A stretch of DNA of 8,023 nt from Gammaproteobacteria bacterium (GTDB lineage Bacteria; Pseudomonadota; Gammaproteobacteria; Steroidobacterales; Steroidobacteraceae). Below are positions 1 to 5,685 of the stretch, piece after piece; the stretch's first letter is position 1, and the number at the start of each line of letters is the position of its first letter. The notes beneath the pieces were generated by a model. The model was not told the origin of the DNA. It made no database searches and saw only the letters and a program-made list of their open reading frames with translations. Both the position numbers and the translations under genes were made by a program. The stretch lies in NCBI GenBank assembly GCA_027451085.1, contig DAIDKA010000302.1, positions 1-8,023 on the forward strand, read 5' to 3'.

Positions 1-2
1 GA

Positions 3-485
3 TCCGGACTCAAATACACGATCCTGCGTCATGCCCTGTACGCGGATCTCTTTGTAAATGATCTTGCGCTGACCCTGGAGACGGGGGTGCTGCGCAGGGC
101 CAGTGGAACGGCCGCCTGTGCCTACATTGCGCGCAACGACCTCGGCGTGTCAGCTGCCGCGGTGCTTGCAAACACCGGGCATGAAAACCGCATTTACACT
201 GAAACCATGCTGCAGGCGCTGACGGGGGACGAGGTCGCCCGGGTGTTCACAGAGGTTTTTGGCCGCGAGGTGCGTTACGAGGCGGTTGCGGCAGAAGACT
301 GGCCTGCCTTCATGGAACGCCATTACGGCGTGCCATTGAACCTGGCGCGCAGTTCCATTGGCACGATGCGCGCCATTGAGTCGGGCGCATTCAATGTGGC
401 GACTTCCGACTACGAGCGGATCGCCGGGCGCAAGCCGCAAACCCTCAAGGATTTCCTGCAGGACCACAAGAACGCGGCAGGATGA
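3..485 (+). CDS. NmrA/QorB-like NAD(P)-binding oxidoreductase, C-terminal part (5' end outside window)
   Basis: The frame is open from the left edge to a TGA at 483-485 and gives about 160 residues with no start, so the N-terminal Rossmann half lies upstream of the window. The visible part has the marks of atypical SDRs of the NmrA/QorB group: near the start a strand-plus-tyrosine segment (KYTILRHALYADLF) like the 'T-x-L-R-x-x-x-Y/F' segment of quinone oxidoreductase 2. It then has the substrate-domain stretch TGDEVARVFTEVFGREVRY, which matches the usual 'LTG-x-E-x-x-x-x-F-x-E-x-x-G-R-x-V-x-Y' pattern. The C-terminal GRKPQTLKDFLQDH is the common 'R-x-P-x-T-L-x-D-F-L' ending. Such proteins bind NAD(P)H and either reduce quinones or act as redox sensors; the substrate here cannot be told. 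The gene is co-directional with the following small ORF, and no neighbour clarifies its role. Family is secure; exact function is not. Confidence 0.85.
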   Translation, partial: SGLKYTILRHALYADLFVNDLALTLETGVLRRASGTAACAYIARNDLGVSAAAVLANTGHENRIYTETMLQALTGDEVARVFTEVFGREVRYEAVAAEDWPAFMERHYGVPLNLARSSIGTMRAIESGAFNVATSDYERIAGRKPQTLKDFLQDHKNAAG

Positions 486-487
486 TT

Positions 488-509
488 CGCTGAAACCTGA
501 GCCTCAGCG
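488..509 (+). terminator. Weak stem-loop just after the oxidoreductase stop
   Basis: CGCTGA (488-493) and TCAGCG (504-509) form a perfect 6-bp stem with a 10-nt loop, starting 3 nt after the stop codon. An 8-bp palindrome, CTGATCAG (510-517), follows directly. There is no T-run after either, so this is not a standard intrinsic terminator. It may be a weak terminator, an mRNA 3'-end stabiliser, or chance. Confidence 0.25.
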
Positions 510-614
510 CTGATCAGTGTCGAGGTTCCGGTTGTGCTCGCATCCAGGCGGGGCCAAGCGTATCACAGCTCAACTGTACGCCTCCTGAATATCGAGACAT
601 GCGAGGGAAAGCAT

Positions 615-830
615 ATGGCGATGGAAGGCAGGAAGGGCCATCAGCCTTGGTCTCCGCGAATAGAGTCCAGCCCGCTGTTCATCACTGGCGCAGAGTACGA
701 ACGCGGCCTGGGGCGCGAAGATGGCGCGGGTGAGCTTGATCTGGCAGACGAGGATGCGGCAAGACCGGATGATGGGTTGCCGGAAACACGCATCCAACCT
801 CCCGGGGAAACAGACTGCAAGGTGGACTGA
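615..830 (+). CDS. Hypothetical small acidic protein, 71 aa
   Basis: An ATG at 615 is preceded by a good ribosome binding site, GAGGGA at 603-608, six bases upstream. The frame stays open to a TGA at 828-830. The frame extends upstream to an ATG at 534, but that start has no ribosome binding site. The 71-residue product begins MAMEGRKGHQPW, has an aromatic/hydrophobic patch SSPLFITGAEYERGLG near residues 19-33, then a strongly acidic stretch (REDGAGELDLADEDAARPDD, residues 34-53) and a proline-rich end. I recognise no domain, signal peptide or membrane helix. The acidic tail looks disordered. The gene converges on the MBL hydrolase, ending 22 bp before that gene's stop. It could be a real small protein or a random open frame in GC-rich DNA; the ribosome binding site is the main argument for it. 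Confidence 0.4.
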   Translation: MAMEGRKGHQPWSPRIESSPLFITGAEYERGLGREDGAGELDLADEDAARPDDGLPETRIQPPGETDCKVD

Positions 831-852
831 TGCGCTGCGACGCGCGGCATGA

Positions 853-1974
853 TCAACTGGCTTTCACCCGCCAGGGAAGCGGATTCATTCCCGCTGTGCC
901 TGCTTCGGGCCTGTCGTTGTTCAGGACCGCGTCAACCTGTCGCCACCAGGGATCGACTTTCTCCACAAGCATGGGCTCGACTGGCTCGCCCAGGCGCGGC
1001 AGCAGCAGTGCAGTGTCCGTGTTTTCTGTCAGCCGCAGCAGGGTTTCGGGCGGCTCGTCCCAGGCGTGCATGGCAAGACTGAACGTTCCCCAGTGCACCG
1101 GCAGGAAGGCGCCGCCGCCGAGAAGCTCCAGCGCCTTGAGGGCATTGGCAGGGCCAAGGTGCATGTCGCCCCAACCGGGATGAAATGCGCCGACCTCGAG
1201 CATCACGAGGTCAAACGGGCCGAGGCGCTTGCGGATGCGTTCGTACTCCAGCGTGAGACCGGTGTCACCGCTGAAAAACACGGCGTGACGCTCCGCGCGC
1301 AGGACGAAGGAGGACCATAACGTCGAGTTGCGGGTGGCGATGTTGCGCCCGGAAAAGTGCTGCGATGGCGCTGCCGTGACCGTCAGTCCGGTATCCGGCA
1401 CGGTGTGGGATTCCCACCAGTCCAGCTCCGTGATCTGCTCCGGCGGCACGCCCCAGGATTCCAGATGCGCGCCTACGCCCAATGACGTCACGAATGGCAC
1501 GCCGCGCCGGGCCAGCGCCCGGATCGTCGGGTAGTCCAGGTGGTCGTAGTGATCATGCGAAATGACCACGAGATCGAGCGGTGGCAGCTGCTCCAGGGCG
1601 ACGGGAACGGGCTGGAAGCGCCTGGGACCCATGATCTTGAACGGGGATGCCCGCGGTCCCCAGACCGGGTCTGTGAGGACGCGCCTTTCCTCGATCTCGA
1701 TCAGCGTCGTGGAATGACCCAGCCAGGTGGCGCGCAGGCCGCTGTGGGATCGCCGTGACCAGGTTTGCAGCGGATCGGCCGAGGGCAGTGGGTGTTGCGG
1801 TATCCGCCGTTCACCGCCCCAGATGAAGTCCCGCAGCGTGGGCATCGACGCCGTCGGGTCGCGCAGGCCCGCAATTACGGGCTGCCGGTTGCGGAACTTC
1901 TCGCCGTCCCAGAGCGGGGACGCCTTCATGCGCTCAAGGCGCAGGCCCTGCGCTTTGCGACCGAAGGTCTTCAT
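853..1974 (-). CDS. MBL-fold metal-dependent hydrolase, UlaG/RomA/NAPE-PLD-like
   Basis: The 373-aa protein has the complete metallo-beta-lactamase-fold motif set: WLGHSTTLIE (84-93), the TDPVWGPRASPF loop (101-112), the zinc signature HDHYDHLD (H140, H142, D144, H145), a later histidine in SQHFSGR (H206), SGDTG with the bridging aspartate D237, and PVHWGTFSL with H294. This arrangement, with the N-terminal extension and the 'GDMHLGP' segment (269-275), is typical of bacterial relatives of N-acyl-phosphatidylethanolamine phospholipase D and of proteins annotated RomA or UlaG-like. Members are probably phosphodiesterases or lactonases; the substrate is unknown. No signal peptide is evident, so it is likely cytoplasmic. 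It is the last gene of a three-gene unit: its ATG lies 3 bp after the stop of the small membrane protein, with AGAGG in that gene's end as a plausible ribosome binding site. Translational coupling is likely. Fold is certain; reaction is not. Confidence 0.9.
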   Translation of the reverse strand: MKTFGRKAQGLRLERMKASPLWDGEKFRNRQPVIAGLRDPTASMPTLRDFIWGGERRIPQHPLPSADPLQTWSRRSHSGLRATWLGHSTTLIEIEERRVLTDPVWGPRASPFKIMGPRRFQPVPVALEQLPPLDLVVISHDHYDHLDYPTIRALARRGVPFVTSLGVGAHLESWGVPPEQITELDWWESHTVPDTGLTVTAAPSQHFSGRNIATRNSTLWSSFVLRAERHAVFFSGDTGLTLEYERIRKRLGPFDLVMLEVGAFHPGWGDMHLGPANALKALELLGGGAFLPVHWGTFSLAMHAWDEPPETLLRLTENTDTALLLPRLGEPVEPMLVEKVDPWWRQVDAVLNNDRPEAGTAGMNPLPWRVKAS

Positions 1975-1977
1975 GGG

Positions 1978-2286
1978 TCAGGCCTCTTGTCCGGGGCGCC
2001 GACCCCAGGGTCGGCAGCGCATGAATTTCTCGCGTTCCTCGGGGGTCATGGCCTGCCATTTTGCAAGGTGGTGCCGGCCGTGCCATCCGCCGTGCCCGCG
2101 GAAGCCGCCGAAGAGGATGCGGCACAGGACCAGCAGCCCGAGCGCATGCAGGTAGTCGATGGGGCGGGCGCTGCTGAACAGGGCGGGGCCGACCGCGTTC
2201 CACAGCAGCATGACCACGGCACCGAGCACGGCTGCGCCGGCGGCGATGAACACCGCGATCCCGAGAAATCTTGCTGTTCGTCTCAT
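1978..2286 (-). CDS. Small two-helix membrane protein next to the ECF sigma factor (102 aa, function unknown)
   Basis: The start is the ATG at 2286-2284, fixed by AAGGA at 2297-2293, which overlaps the sigma-factor stop. The frame is open further upstream, but that is only read-through opposite the sigma gene. Residues about 8-32 (AVFIAAGAAVLGAVVMLLWN within) form one membrane helix and about 45-62 (YLHALGLLVLCRILFGGF) a second. The basic N-terminus and basic C-terminal tail suggest both ends are cytoplasmic, with a short periplasmic loop. The tail is rich in His, Gly and Arg (HGGWHGRHH, 65-73) and ends with WQAMTPEEREKFMRCR, loosely like the helix start of Spy/CpxP/CnrX-type sensors. I recall similar small proteins beside ECF sigma genes, but know no assigned role. 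Position and topology make an anti-sigma or accessory role reasonable; that is inference. No zinc-binding anti-sigma (HxxxCxxC) motif is visible. Confidence 0.75.
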   Translation of the reverse strand: MRRTARFLGIAVFIAAGAAVLGAVVMLLWNAVGPALFSSARPIDYLHALGLLVLCRILFGGFRGHGGWHGRHHLAKWQAMTPEEREKFMRCRPWGRRPGQEA

Positions 2287-2292
2287 GTCAGT

Positions 2293-2297
2293 TCCTT
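2293..2297 (-). promoter_or_regulatory. Ribosome binding site of the small membrane protein, overlapping the sigma-factor stop
   Basis: On the minus strand AAGGA lies six bases before the ATG at 2286 and shares its first base with the TGA of the sigma gene (2299-2297). Terminating ribosomes would sit on the initiation region of the next gene, so the two products are probably translationally coupled. This site also decides the start of the small protein. Confidence 0.7.
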
Positions 2298-2884
2298 CAA
2301 AGTTCAAGTTCGTCATAGACCGCCTGCAGGCGGTGGCGCAGGTGCAGGACGGCGTAGCGCTTGCGGGCCAGCAGCGTGTTGAGCCCGACCCCGCTTTGCG
2401 CGGCCATGTCCTTGAAGCTGCGGCCCTCCAGTTCGTGCGCGAGGAAGACCTCGCGCTGATCGTCCGGCAGTTCACTGATGGCCTGCTGCAGGGCGAGCAG
2501 CAGCGCCGAGCGCACGTACTCGGCCTCGGGGCTCTCGTCGGTCGCAGGCAGCGCGAAATCAAGCTGCTGCGTGCCTTCGCCGTCCGCGGTTTCAGGCTCC
2601 CAGGAGCGTTGCAGAAGGGGATCAAGCCGCCTGCTGCGGAAGCGATCGATGATGCGGTTGCGCGCCACACGAAACAGCCACGCGCCCGCCTGCTCGATCG
2701 GGGTGGGAAGCCGGTAGGCGTTGATGAACTCCTGAAATACGTCCTGCAGGATGTCCTCGGCATCGGCGGGATCGAGCACCCGGCGGCGGATGAAGCGGCC
2801 CAGCCGCGAGCGCTCCCGCAGCACCACGGCGGCAAGATCACCGTCCCGGTCAGCCATCAGCGCCGGGGAGGCGGTCATAACCAT
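2297..2884 (-). CDS. RNA polymerase sigma factor, ECF (sigma-70) family
   Basis: The product is 195 aa from the ATG at 2884. Region 2 spans about residues 28-90: RRRVLDPADAEDILQDVF (33-50), the core-binding part with the DAEDILQ hallmark, then WLFRVARNRIIDRFRSRR (69-86), the -10-recognising helix. After an acidic linker (about 96-122) comes region 4, with ELPDDQREVFLAHELEG (138-154) and the helix-turn-helix SFKDMAAQSGVGLNTLLARK (156-175). The two-domain layout without regions 1.1 and 3 defines an ECF sigma factor, which directs core polymerase to a small regulon. Start choice is uncertain: ATGs at 2884, 2878 and 2857 are all in frame and none has a clear ribosome binding site. The frame continues upstream to 2986 but that part looks non-coding. 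The partner is the downstream small membrane protein; no classical anti-sigma gene is in the window. Confidence 0.93.
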   Translation of the reverse strand: MVMTASPALMADRDGDLAAVVLRERSRLGRFIRRRVLDPADAEDILQDVFQEFINAYRLPTPIEQAGAWLFRVARNRIIDRFRSRRLDPLLQRSWEPETADGEGTQQLDFALPATDESPEAEYVRSALLLALQQAISELPDDQREVFLAHELEGRSFKDMAAQSGVGLNTLLARKRYAVLHLRHRLQAVYDELEL

Positions 2885-2901
2885 GCAGAAGGGGTGGTTC
2901 C
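2872..2901 (-). promoter_or_regulatory. Candidate ECF-type autoregulatory promoter (speculative)
   Basis: On the minus strand GGAACC (2901-2896), like the -35 element of many ECF promoters, is followed after 16 bases by TATGAC. It overlaps the two upstream ATGs (2884, 2878). If it were used, transcription would begin near 2867 and only the ATG at 2857 could serve as start. Match quality is modest and the -10 preference of this sigma is unknown. Confidence 0.2.
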
Positions 2902-3014
2902 ATGGCTGATGATGACGTCTGGTGAGCGGAAATATTGTCGAGTGCGCCAGCGCCGAAACCACCGCTCCTGAACGAGGGGTTGGCAAGGTGGCTGCCAGGC
3001 CTGGGGCTTCCGGG
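2902..3014. other. Short intergenic region between the regulator and the sigma gene
   Basis: The genes on both sides read leftward, so this stretch is the 3' flank of the ArsR-type regulator and the 5' flank of the sigma gene. It contains a perfect 10-bp palindrome, CCAGGCCTGG (2995-3004), 10 bases past the regulator stop, without a loop or T-run. It also has a local AT-rich patch, AAATATTG (2930-2937). I see no convincing intrinsic terminator or housekeeping promoter. Confidence 0.35.
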
Positions 3015-3389
3015 TCAGTCCGGCTTGTTTTTCCTCGCCGTGCGCCTGGGCTTGCGACTGCGCTCCTGCGCCTGCGCCTGATGCGCCCTCATGATCGCCG
3101 CCACCAGTCCCGGAAAGCGCTGCTCGATCTCGGTGCAGCGGGTGCTGTTGCGCATTTCCACGCCCTGGCGCTCGCTGCGCACCAGTCCGGCCTCCCGTAA
3201 CGCACGGAAGTGCTGCGAGAGCGTGGACTTGGGGATCTTCCGATCGCTGATCTTCAGGAAATTGGAGCAGGTTGCTCCGGCGCTGACCAGCAGTTCAGCA
3301 TAGATTGCCGCGCGCACCGGATCGGAGAGCGCATGCAGAATGCCCTCCACGGTCATATCTTCGATGGCGGGATGGACCAGTGGCCTCAT
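3015..3389 (-). CDS. ArsR-type winged-helix transcriptional regulator
   Basis: The 124-aa product begins with the typical GILHALSDPVRAAIYAELL (16-34), the 'L-x-D-P-x-R' helix of ArsR-family DNA-binding proteins. The recognition helix is KSTLSQHFRALREAGLVRSE (54-73), followed by the wing RQGVEMRNS (74-82). The tail QERSRKPRRTARKNKPD is very basic. ArsR proteins are dimeric repressors released by metals, oxidants or other ligands. The classic arsenic-sensing ELCVCDL motif is absent. Only C41 and C85 are present, so As(III) sensing by the standard three-cysteine site is unlikely; a redox-active single cysteine or a non-metal ligand is possible. The gene is divergent from the SDR, with 115 bp between the starts, which makes the SDR its likely target. 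Upstream of the ATG only a weak AGAG is seen; an alternative in-frame ATG lies at codon 12. Confidence 0.88.
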   Translation of the reverse strand: MRPLVHPAIEDMTVEGILHALSDPVRAAIYAELLVSAGATCSNFLKISDRKIPKSTLSQHFRALREAGLVRSERQGVEMRNSTRCTEIEQRFPGLVAAIMRAHQAQAQERSRKPRRTARKNKPD

Positions 3390-3409
3390 GCGGCGACTCT
3401 AGCAGAAGC

Positions 3410-3438
3410 TTGATTTGTTGTTCTATTGTTCGTATATT
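3410..3438 (+). promoter_or_regulatory. Sigma-70-type promoter of the SDR gene
   Basis: TTGATT (3410-3415) and TATATT (3433-3438) are separated by exactly 17 bp and match the -35/-10 consensus at 4 and 5 of 6 positions. Transcription would start near 3445, leaving a leader of about 60 nt before the SDR ATG. The AT-rich patch stands out sharply from the surrounding GC-rich DNA. Confidence 0.6.
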
Positions 3439-3444
3439 TAGAAC
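3420..3444. promoter_or_regulatory. Inverted-repeat operator candidate over the SDR promoter
   Basis: GTTCTA (3420-3425) and TAGAAC (3439-3444) form a perfect 6-bp inverted repeat with a 13-bp spacer. A second GTTC (3428-3431) also pairs with the GAAC at 3441-3444. The element covers the spacer and -10 box of the SDR promoter and lies 31 bp from the regulator ATG, the expected place for an autoregulated ArsR-type repressor to act. Binding is inferred. Confidence 0.5.
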
Positions 3445-3504
3445 TAACGGACCAGATGACGTCCGGGCCGCATCCACATCGACATCCGCACCCAGGACAC
3501 ATCC

Positions 3505-4251
3505 ATGAGCAAGCTGAAAGGCAAAGTCGCCGTCGTTACGGGCGCATCCAAGGGCATCGGTGCCGCCATTGCCAGGGCGCTGGCTGCGGCAGGCGCCTGC
3601 GTGGTCGTGAATTATGCTTCGAGCAGAGCCGGCGCAGATGCCGTCGTGGCTGAGATCGAAAAGGGCGGTGGCAAGGCGGTTGCCGTCCGTGGCGACGTTT
3701 CCAAGGCGGCGGACGCCCAGGGCATCGTCGATGCCGCGATGAAGCAGTTCGGCCGGCTCGATATATTGGTCAACAACTCCGGCGTCTATGAATTCGCGGC
3801 GCTTGAAAACATCACGGAAGCCCACTTCCACAAGCACTTCAATGTGAACGTGCTGGGCCTGCTGCTGACCACCCAGGCAGCGGCGAAACATCTGGGCGAG
3901 GGCGGCAGCGTGATCAACATCGGCTCGGTGGTATCGCGCGTCACCCCACCCGGCAGCGCCGTCTATACGGCGACCAAGGCGGCGGTGGATGCGATCACGG
4001 GCGTGCTGTCGCGCGAACTTGGTCCGCGCAGGATCCGTGTCAATTCAGTCAACCCCGGGATGGTGGAAACCGAGGGCGCCCATGCAGCCGGCATGATCGG
4101 GTCGGACTTCCAGCAGGCCCTCATCGCGCAGACTCCGCTCGGCCGCATCGGCAAACCGGAAGATATCGCCTCCATCGTGGTCTTTCTTGCCTCCGACGAT
4201 TCGCATTGGCTGACCGGTGACCAGTTGCTGGCCGGCGGTGGAATGCGCTGA
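3505..4251 (+). CDS. SDR-family oxidoreductase (FabG-like, 3-oxoacyl-ACP-reductase type)
   Basis: The 248-aa protein has the length and all motifs of a classical short-chain dehydrogenase/reductase. TGASKGIG (12-19) is the cofactor-binding turn. GDV (63-65) contacts adenine. NNSG (90-93) is a variant of NNAG. The catalytic set is N115, S141, Y154 and K158 (in YTATK), followed by NPGMVETE (183-190). The stretch NYASSR after beta-2 fits NADPH rather than NADH. Such enzymes reduce or oxidise carbonyl/alcohol substrates in the cytoplasm. Similarity to FabG is general, and genetic isolation from fatty-acid genes argues against a housekeeping fatty-acid role. The ATG at 3505 is supported by AGGA (3494-3497). 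It is transcribed away from the ArsR-type regulator that probably controls it and lies 139 bp upstream of the ArsB-like permease. Substrate unknown. Confidence 0.92.
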   Translation: MSKLKGKVAVVTGASKGIGAAIARALAAAGACVVVNYASSRAGADAVVAEIEKGGGKAVAVRGDVSKAADAQGIVDAAMKQFGRLDILVNNSGVYEFAALENITEAHFHKHFNVNVLGLLLTTQAAAKHLGEGGSVINIGSVVSRVTPPGSAVYTATKAAVDAITGVLSRELGPRRIRVNSVNPGMVETEGAHAAGMIGSDFQQALIAQTPLGRIGKPEDIASIVVFLASDDSHWLTGDQLLAGGGMR

Positions 4252-4261
4252 CCGCACCGAT

Positions 4262-4330
4262 GGGCGGTCCGGCGGCCGTTGACGGCCCTGCCGCCCTGGT
4301 CGCATGCCGGCGCCATGACAACGCCGGTGC
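4262..4330 (+). other. Two GC-rich hairpins between the SDR and arsB genes
   Basis: GGGCGG (4262-4267) can pair with CCGCCC (4291-4296). Further right, CCGGCG (4307-4312) pairs with CGCCGG (4322-4327) and is extended by GCA (4302-4304) with TGC (4328-4330) across a 2-nt bulge. Neither is followed by a T-run. They may attenuate or process the message between the SDR and arsB rather than end it, so read-through from the SDR promoter remains possible. The region also holds TTGACG (4279-4284), but I find no good -10 at the right distance. Confidence 0.3.
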
Positions 4331-4379
4331 ACGTTGTGATGCTAAGCTCTGCGCGGAGGCGACTGCTGCCGTCGGCTGC

Positions 4380-4385
4380 GGAGGA
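4380..4385 (+). promoter_or_regulatory. Strong ribosome binding site that decides the TTG start of arsB
   Basis: GGAGGA lies five bases before a TTG at 4391. No ATG or GTG in this frame near the N-terminus has a comparable site, and the predicted protein from TTG starts directly with its first membrane helix, as ArsB proteins do. Confidence 0.7.
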
Positions 4386-4390
4386 ACCCG

Positions 4391-5650
4391 TTGATATCAC
4401 ATGTCGCCATCTGGTCGGTGGCAGCGGCGGCGCTGTTTGGGGTCATCGTCCGCCCCGGGAACTTGCCGGAGGCGTGGTGGGCCGTGTCCGGCGCGCTCGC
4501 GCTTGTCCTGCTCTCTCTGGTGTCGCCCTCGAACGCGTTTGCCGCCGCGGCCAAGGGGCTGGACGTGTATCTCTTCCTCATCGGCATGATGATCCTTGCC
4601 GAACTTGCACGCTGCGAGGGACTCTTCGACTGGCTTGCAGCCTATGCCCTGCTGCATGCCCGCGGCTCTGGAAAACGGTTGTTCTTGTTGATCTACGCGG
4701 TGGGCACGCTGGTGACGACGTTTCTGTCGAACGACGCGACTGCGGTGGTGTTGACTCCGGCGGTGTGCGCGGTCGCCCGGCGCGCCGCAGTCCCGGTGCT
4801 GCCTTATGTCATCATCTGCGCATTCATTGCAAATGCCGCGAGTTTCGTGCTGCCGATCTCGAATCCTGCGAATCTCGTGGTTTTTGGCGGCCGTACGCCG
4901 CCGCTTCGCGCCTGGGTCATGGAGTTCGGTGCGCCGAGCGTCGTTGCGATTGTCGTGACCTACCTGCTGCTGCGGTGGACTCAGCGGCGGCATTTGAAGC
5001 GGGGCGTTGCGCGAGCCGCTGAGATCACGTCGCTGCCGGCCGGTGGACGGATTGCGGCCGGTGCCATCGCCATCACCGGCGTCGTGCTCGTGGTGGCGTC
5101 CACCCTGGGCTGGCCGCTGGGTCTGCCGACCTGCGTGGCGGGTCTGACGGCGTGGCTCACGATATCTTTGCTCAAGCGCGGTTCTCCCTGGCCTGTGCTT
5201 CAGGAGATCTCCTGGGGCGTGCTGCCCTTGGTGGCAGGGCTCTTTGTCCTGGTCGGCGCTGTGGAGCAGACCGGGGTATTTGAACCCGTGGTCAGGTTGC
5301 TCTCGGCATACTCGCGACATTCTCCCGCCGCCGCGGGTTGGGTCGTGGGGGGTGCCGTGGCGTTTGCGTCCAACCTCATCAACAACCTTCCCATGGGGTT
5401 GATCGGCGCGAGCCTGGCCCAGGGCGCGCATCTTCCGATGCATGTCAGTGGCGCGCTTCTTATCGGCGTGGACCTGGGACCCAACCTGTCCATCACCGGG
5501 TCGCTCGCGACCATTCTCTGGTTGGTTGCAATCCGGCGCGAAGGGCAGGACGTGAGCGCGCGCAAGTTTCTCGCCGTTGGCAGCGTCGTCATGCCGGTCG
5601 CCCTGCTGGCGACACTGGCCATCTTCATCACTGGCTTGCATTTCTCTTGA
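4391..5650 (+). CDS. arsB: ArsB-family arsenite (or related oxyanion) efflux permease
   Basis: The 419-aa protein is close to the usual ArsB length (about 430) and very hydrophobic, with roughly 10-12 membrane helices. It shows the two-fold repeat of the ion transporter superfamily: FLSNDATAVVLTP (111-123) in the first half and ASNLINNLPMGL (326-337) in the second. Next to these are FIANAASFVLPISNPANL (145-162) and GVDLGPNLSITGSLATILWL (359-378), the latter highly characteristic of ArsB. ArsB exports As(OH)3 or Sb(OH)3 by proton antiport, alone or with the ArsA ATPase. Start is TTG at 4391 behind GGAGGA. No arsC, arsA, arsD or canonical arsR is in the window, so arsenite as the substrate is the best guess from family but not proved by context. 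The gene may be co-transcribed with the SDR, and the RND adaptor follows 35 bp after its stop. Confidence 0.88.
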   Translation: MISHVAIWSVAAAALFGVIVRPGNLPEAWWAVSGALALVLLSLVSPSNAFAAAAKGLDVYLFLIGMMILAELARCEGLFDWLAAYALLHARGSGKRLFLLIYAVGTLVTTFLSNDATAVVLTPAVCAVARRAAVPVLPYVIICAFIANAASFVLPISNPANLVVFGGRTPPLRAWVMEFGAPSVVAIVVTYLLLRWTQRRHLKRGVARAAEITSLPAGGRIAAGAIAITGVVLVVASTLGWPLGLPTCVAGLTAWLTISLLKRGSPWPVLQEISWGVLPLVAGLFVLVGAVEQTGVFEPVVRLLSAYSRHSPAAAGWVVGGAVAFASNLINNLPMGLIGASLAQGAHLPMHVSGALLIGVDLGPNLSITGSLATILWLVAIRREGQDVSARKFLAVGSVVMPVALLATLAIFITGLHFS

Positions 5651-5668
5651 CGTTGGCCAAGTGATGTA

Positions 5669-5680
5669 GTTCTATACAAC
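5669..5680. promoter_or_regulatory. Imperfect palindrome with -10-like core upstream of the RND operon
   Basis: GTTCTATACAAC (5669-5680) is a 12-bp palindrome apart from one mismatched pair. It contains TATACA (5673-5678), a fair -10 box. TTGACG (5647-5652) overlaps the arsB stop but is 20 bp away, too far for a good promoter. The palindrome looks like a repressor operator for the efflux operon, as is common with TetR-type control, but no such regulator is in the window. If this is a -10, transcription would start near 5685 and favour initiation at the ATG at 5737. Confidence 0.35.
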
Positions 5681-5685
5681 ACCAT

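Noticed and set aside
2159..2971. A 270-codon plus-strand frame opposite the sigma factor
   Set aside because: The sigma factor on the other strand has unmistakable region 2 and region 4 motifs, and this frame has none of its own.
2995..3004. Palindrome CCAGGCCTGG as terminator of the ArsR-type regulator
   Set aside because: It has no loop-forming centre and no following T-run on the minus strand, so it does not look like an intrinsic terminator.
3426..3504. A His/Pro-rich reading frame (PHPHRHPHPGHIH) in the SDR leader, tempting as a metal-responsive leader peptide
   Set aside because: It begins upstream of the likely transcription start, has no ribosome binding site, and runs on out of frame into the SDR gene. 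The pattern comes from a simple 'catcc/catcg' sequence repeat.
4397..5641. A 414-codon open frame on the minus strand, opposite arsB
   Set aside because: It mirrors arsB across its entire length. The product is rich in Arg, Gln, His, Asp and Gly with no domain, as expected from the reverse complement of a GC-rich membrane-protein gene.
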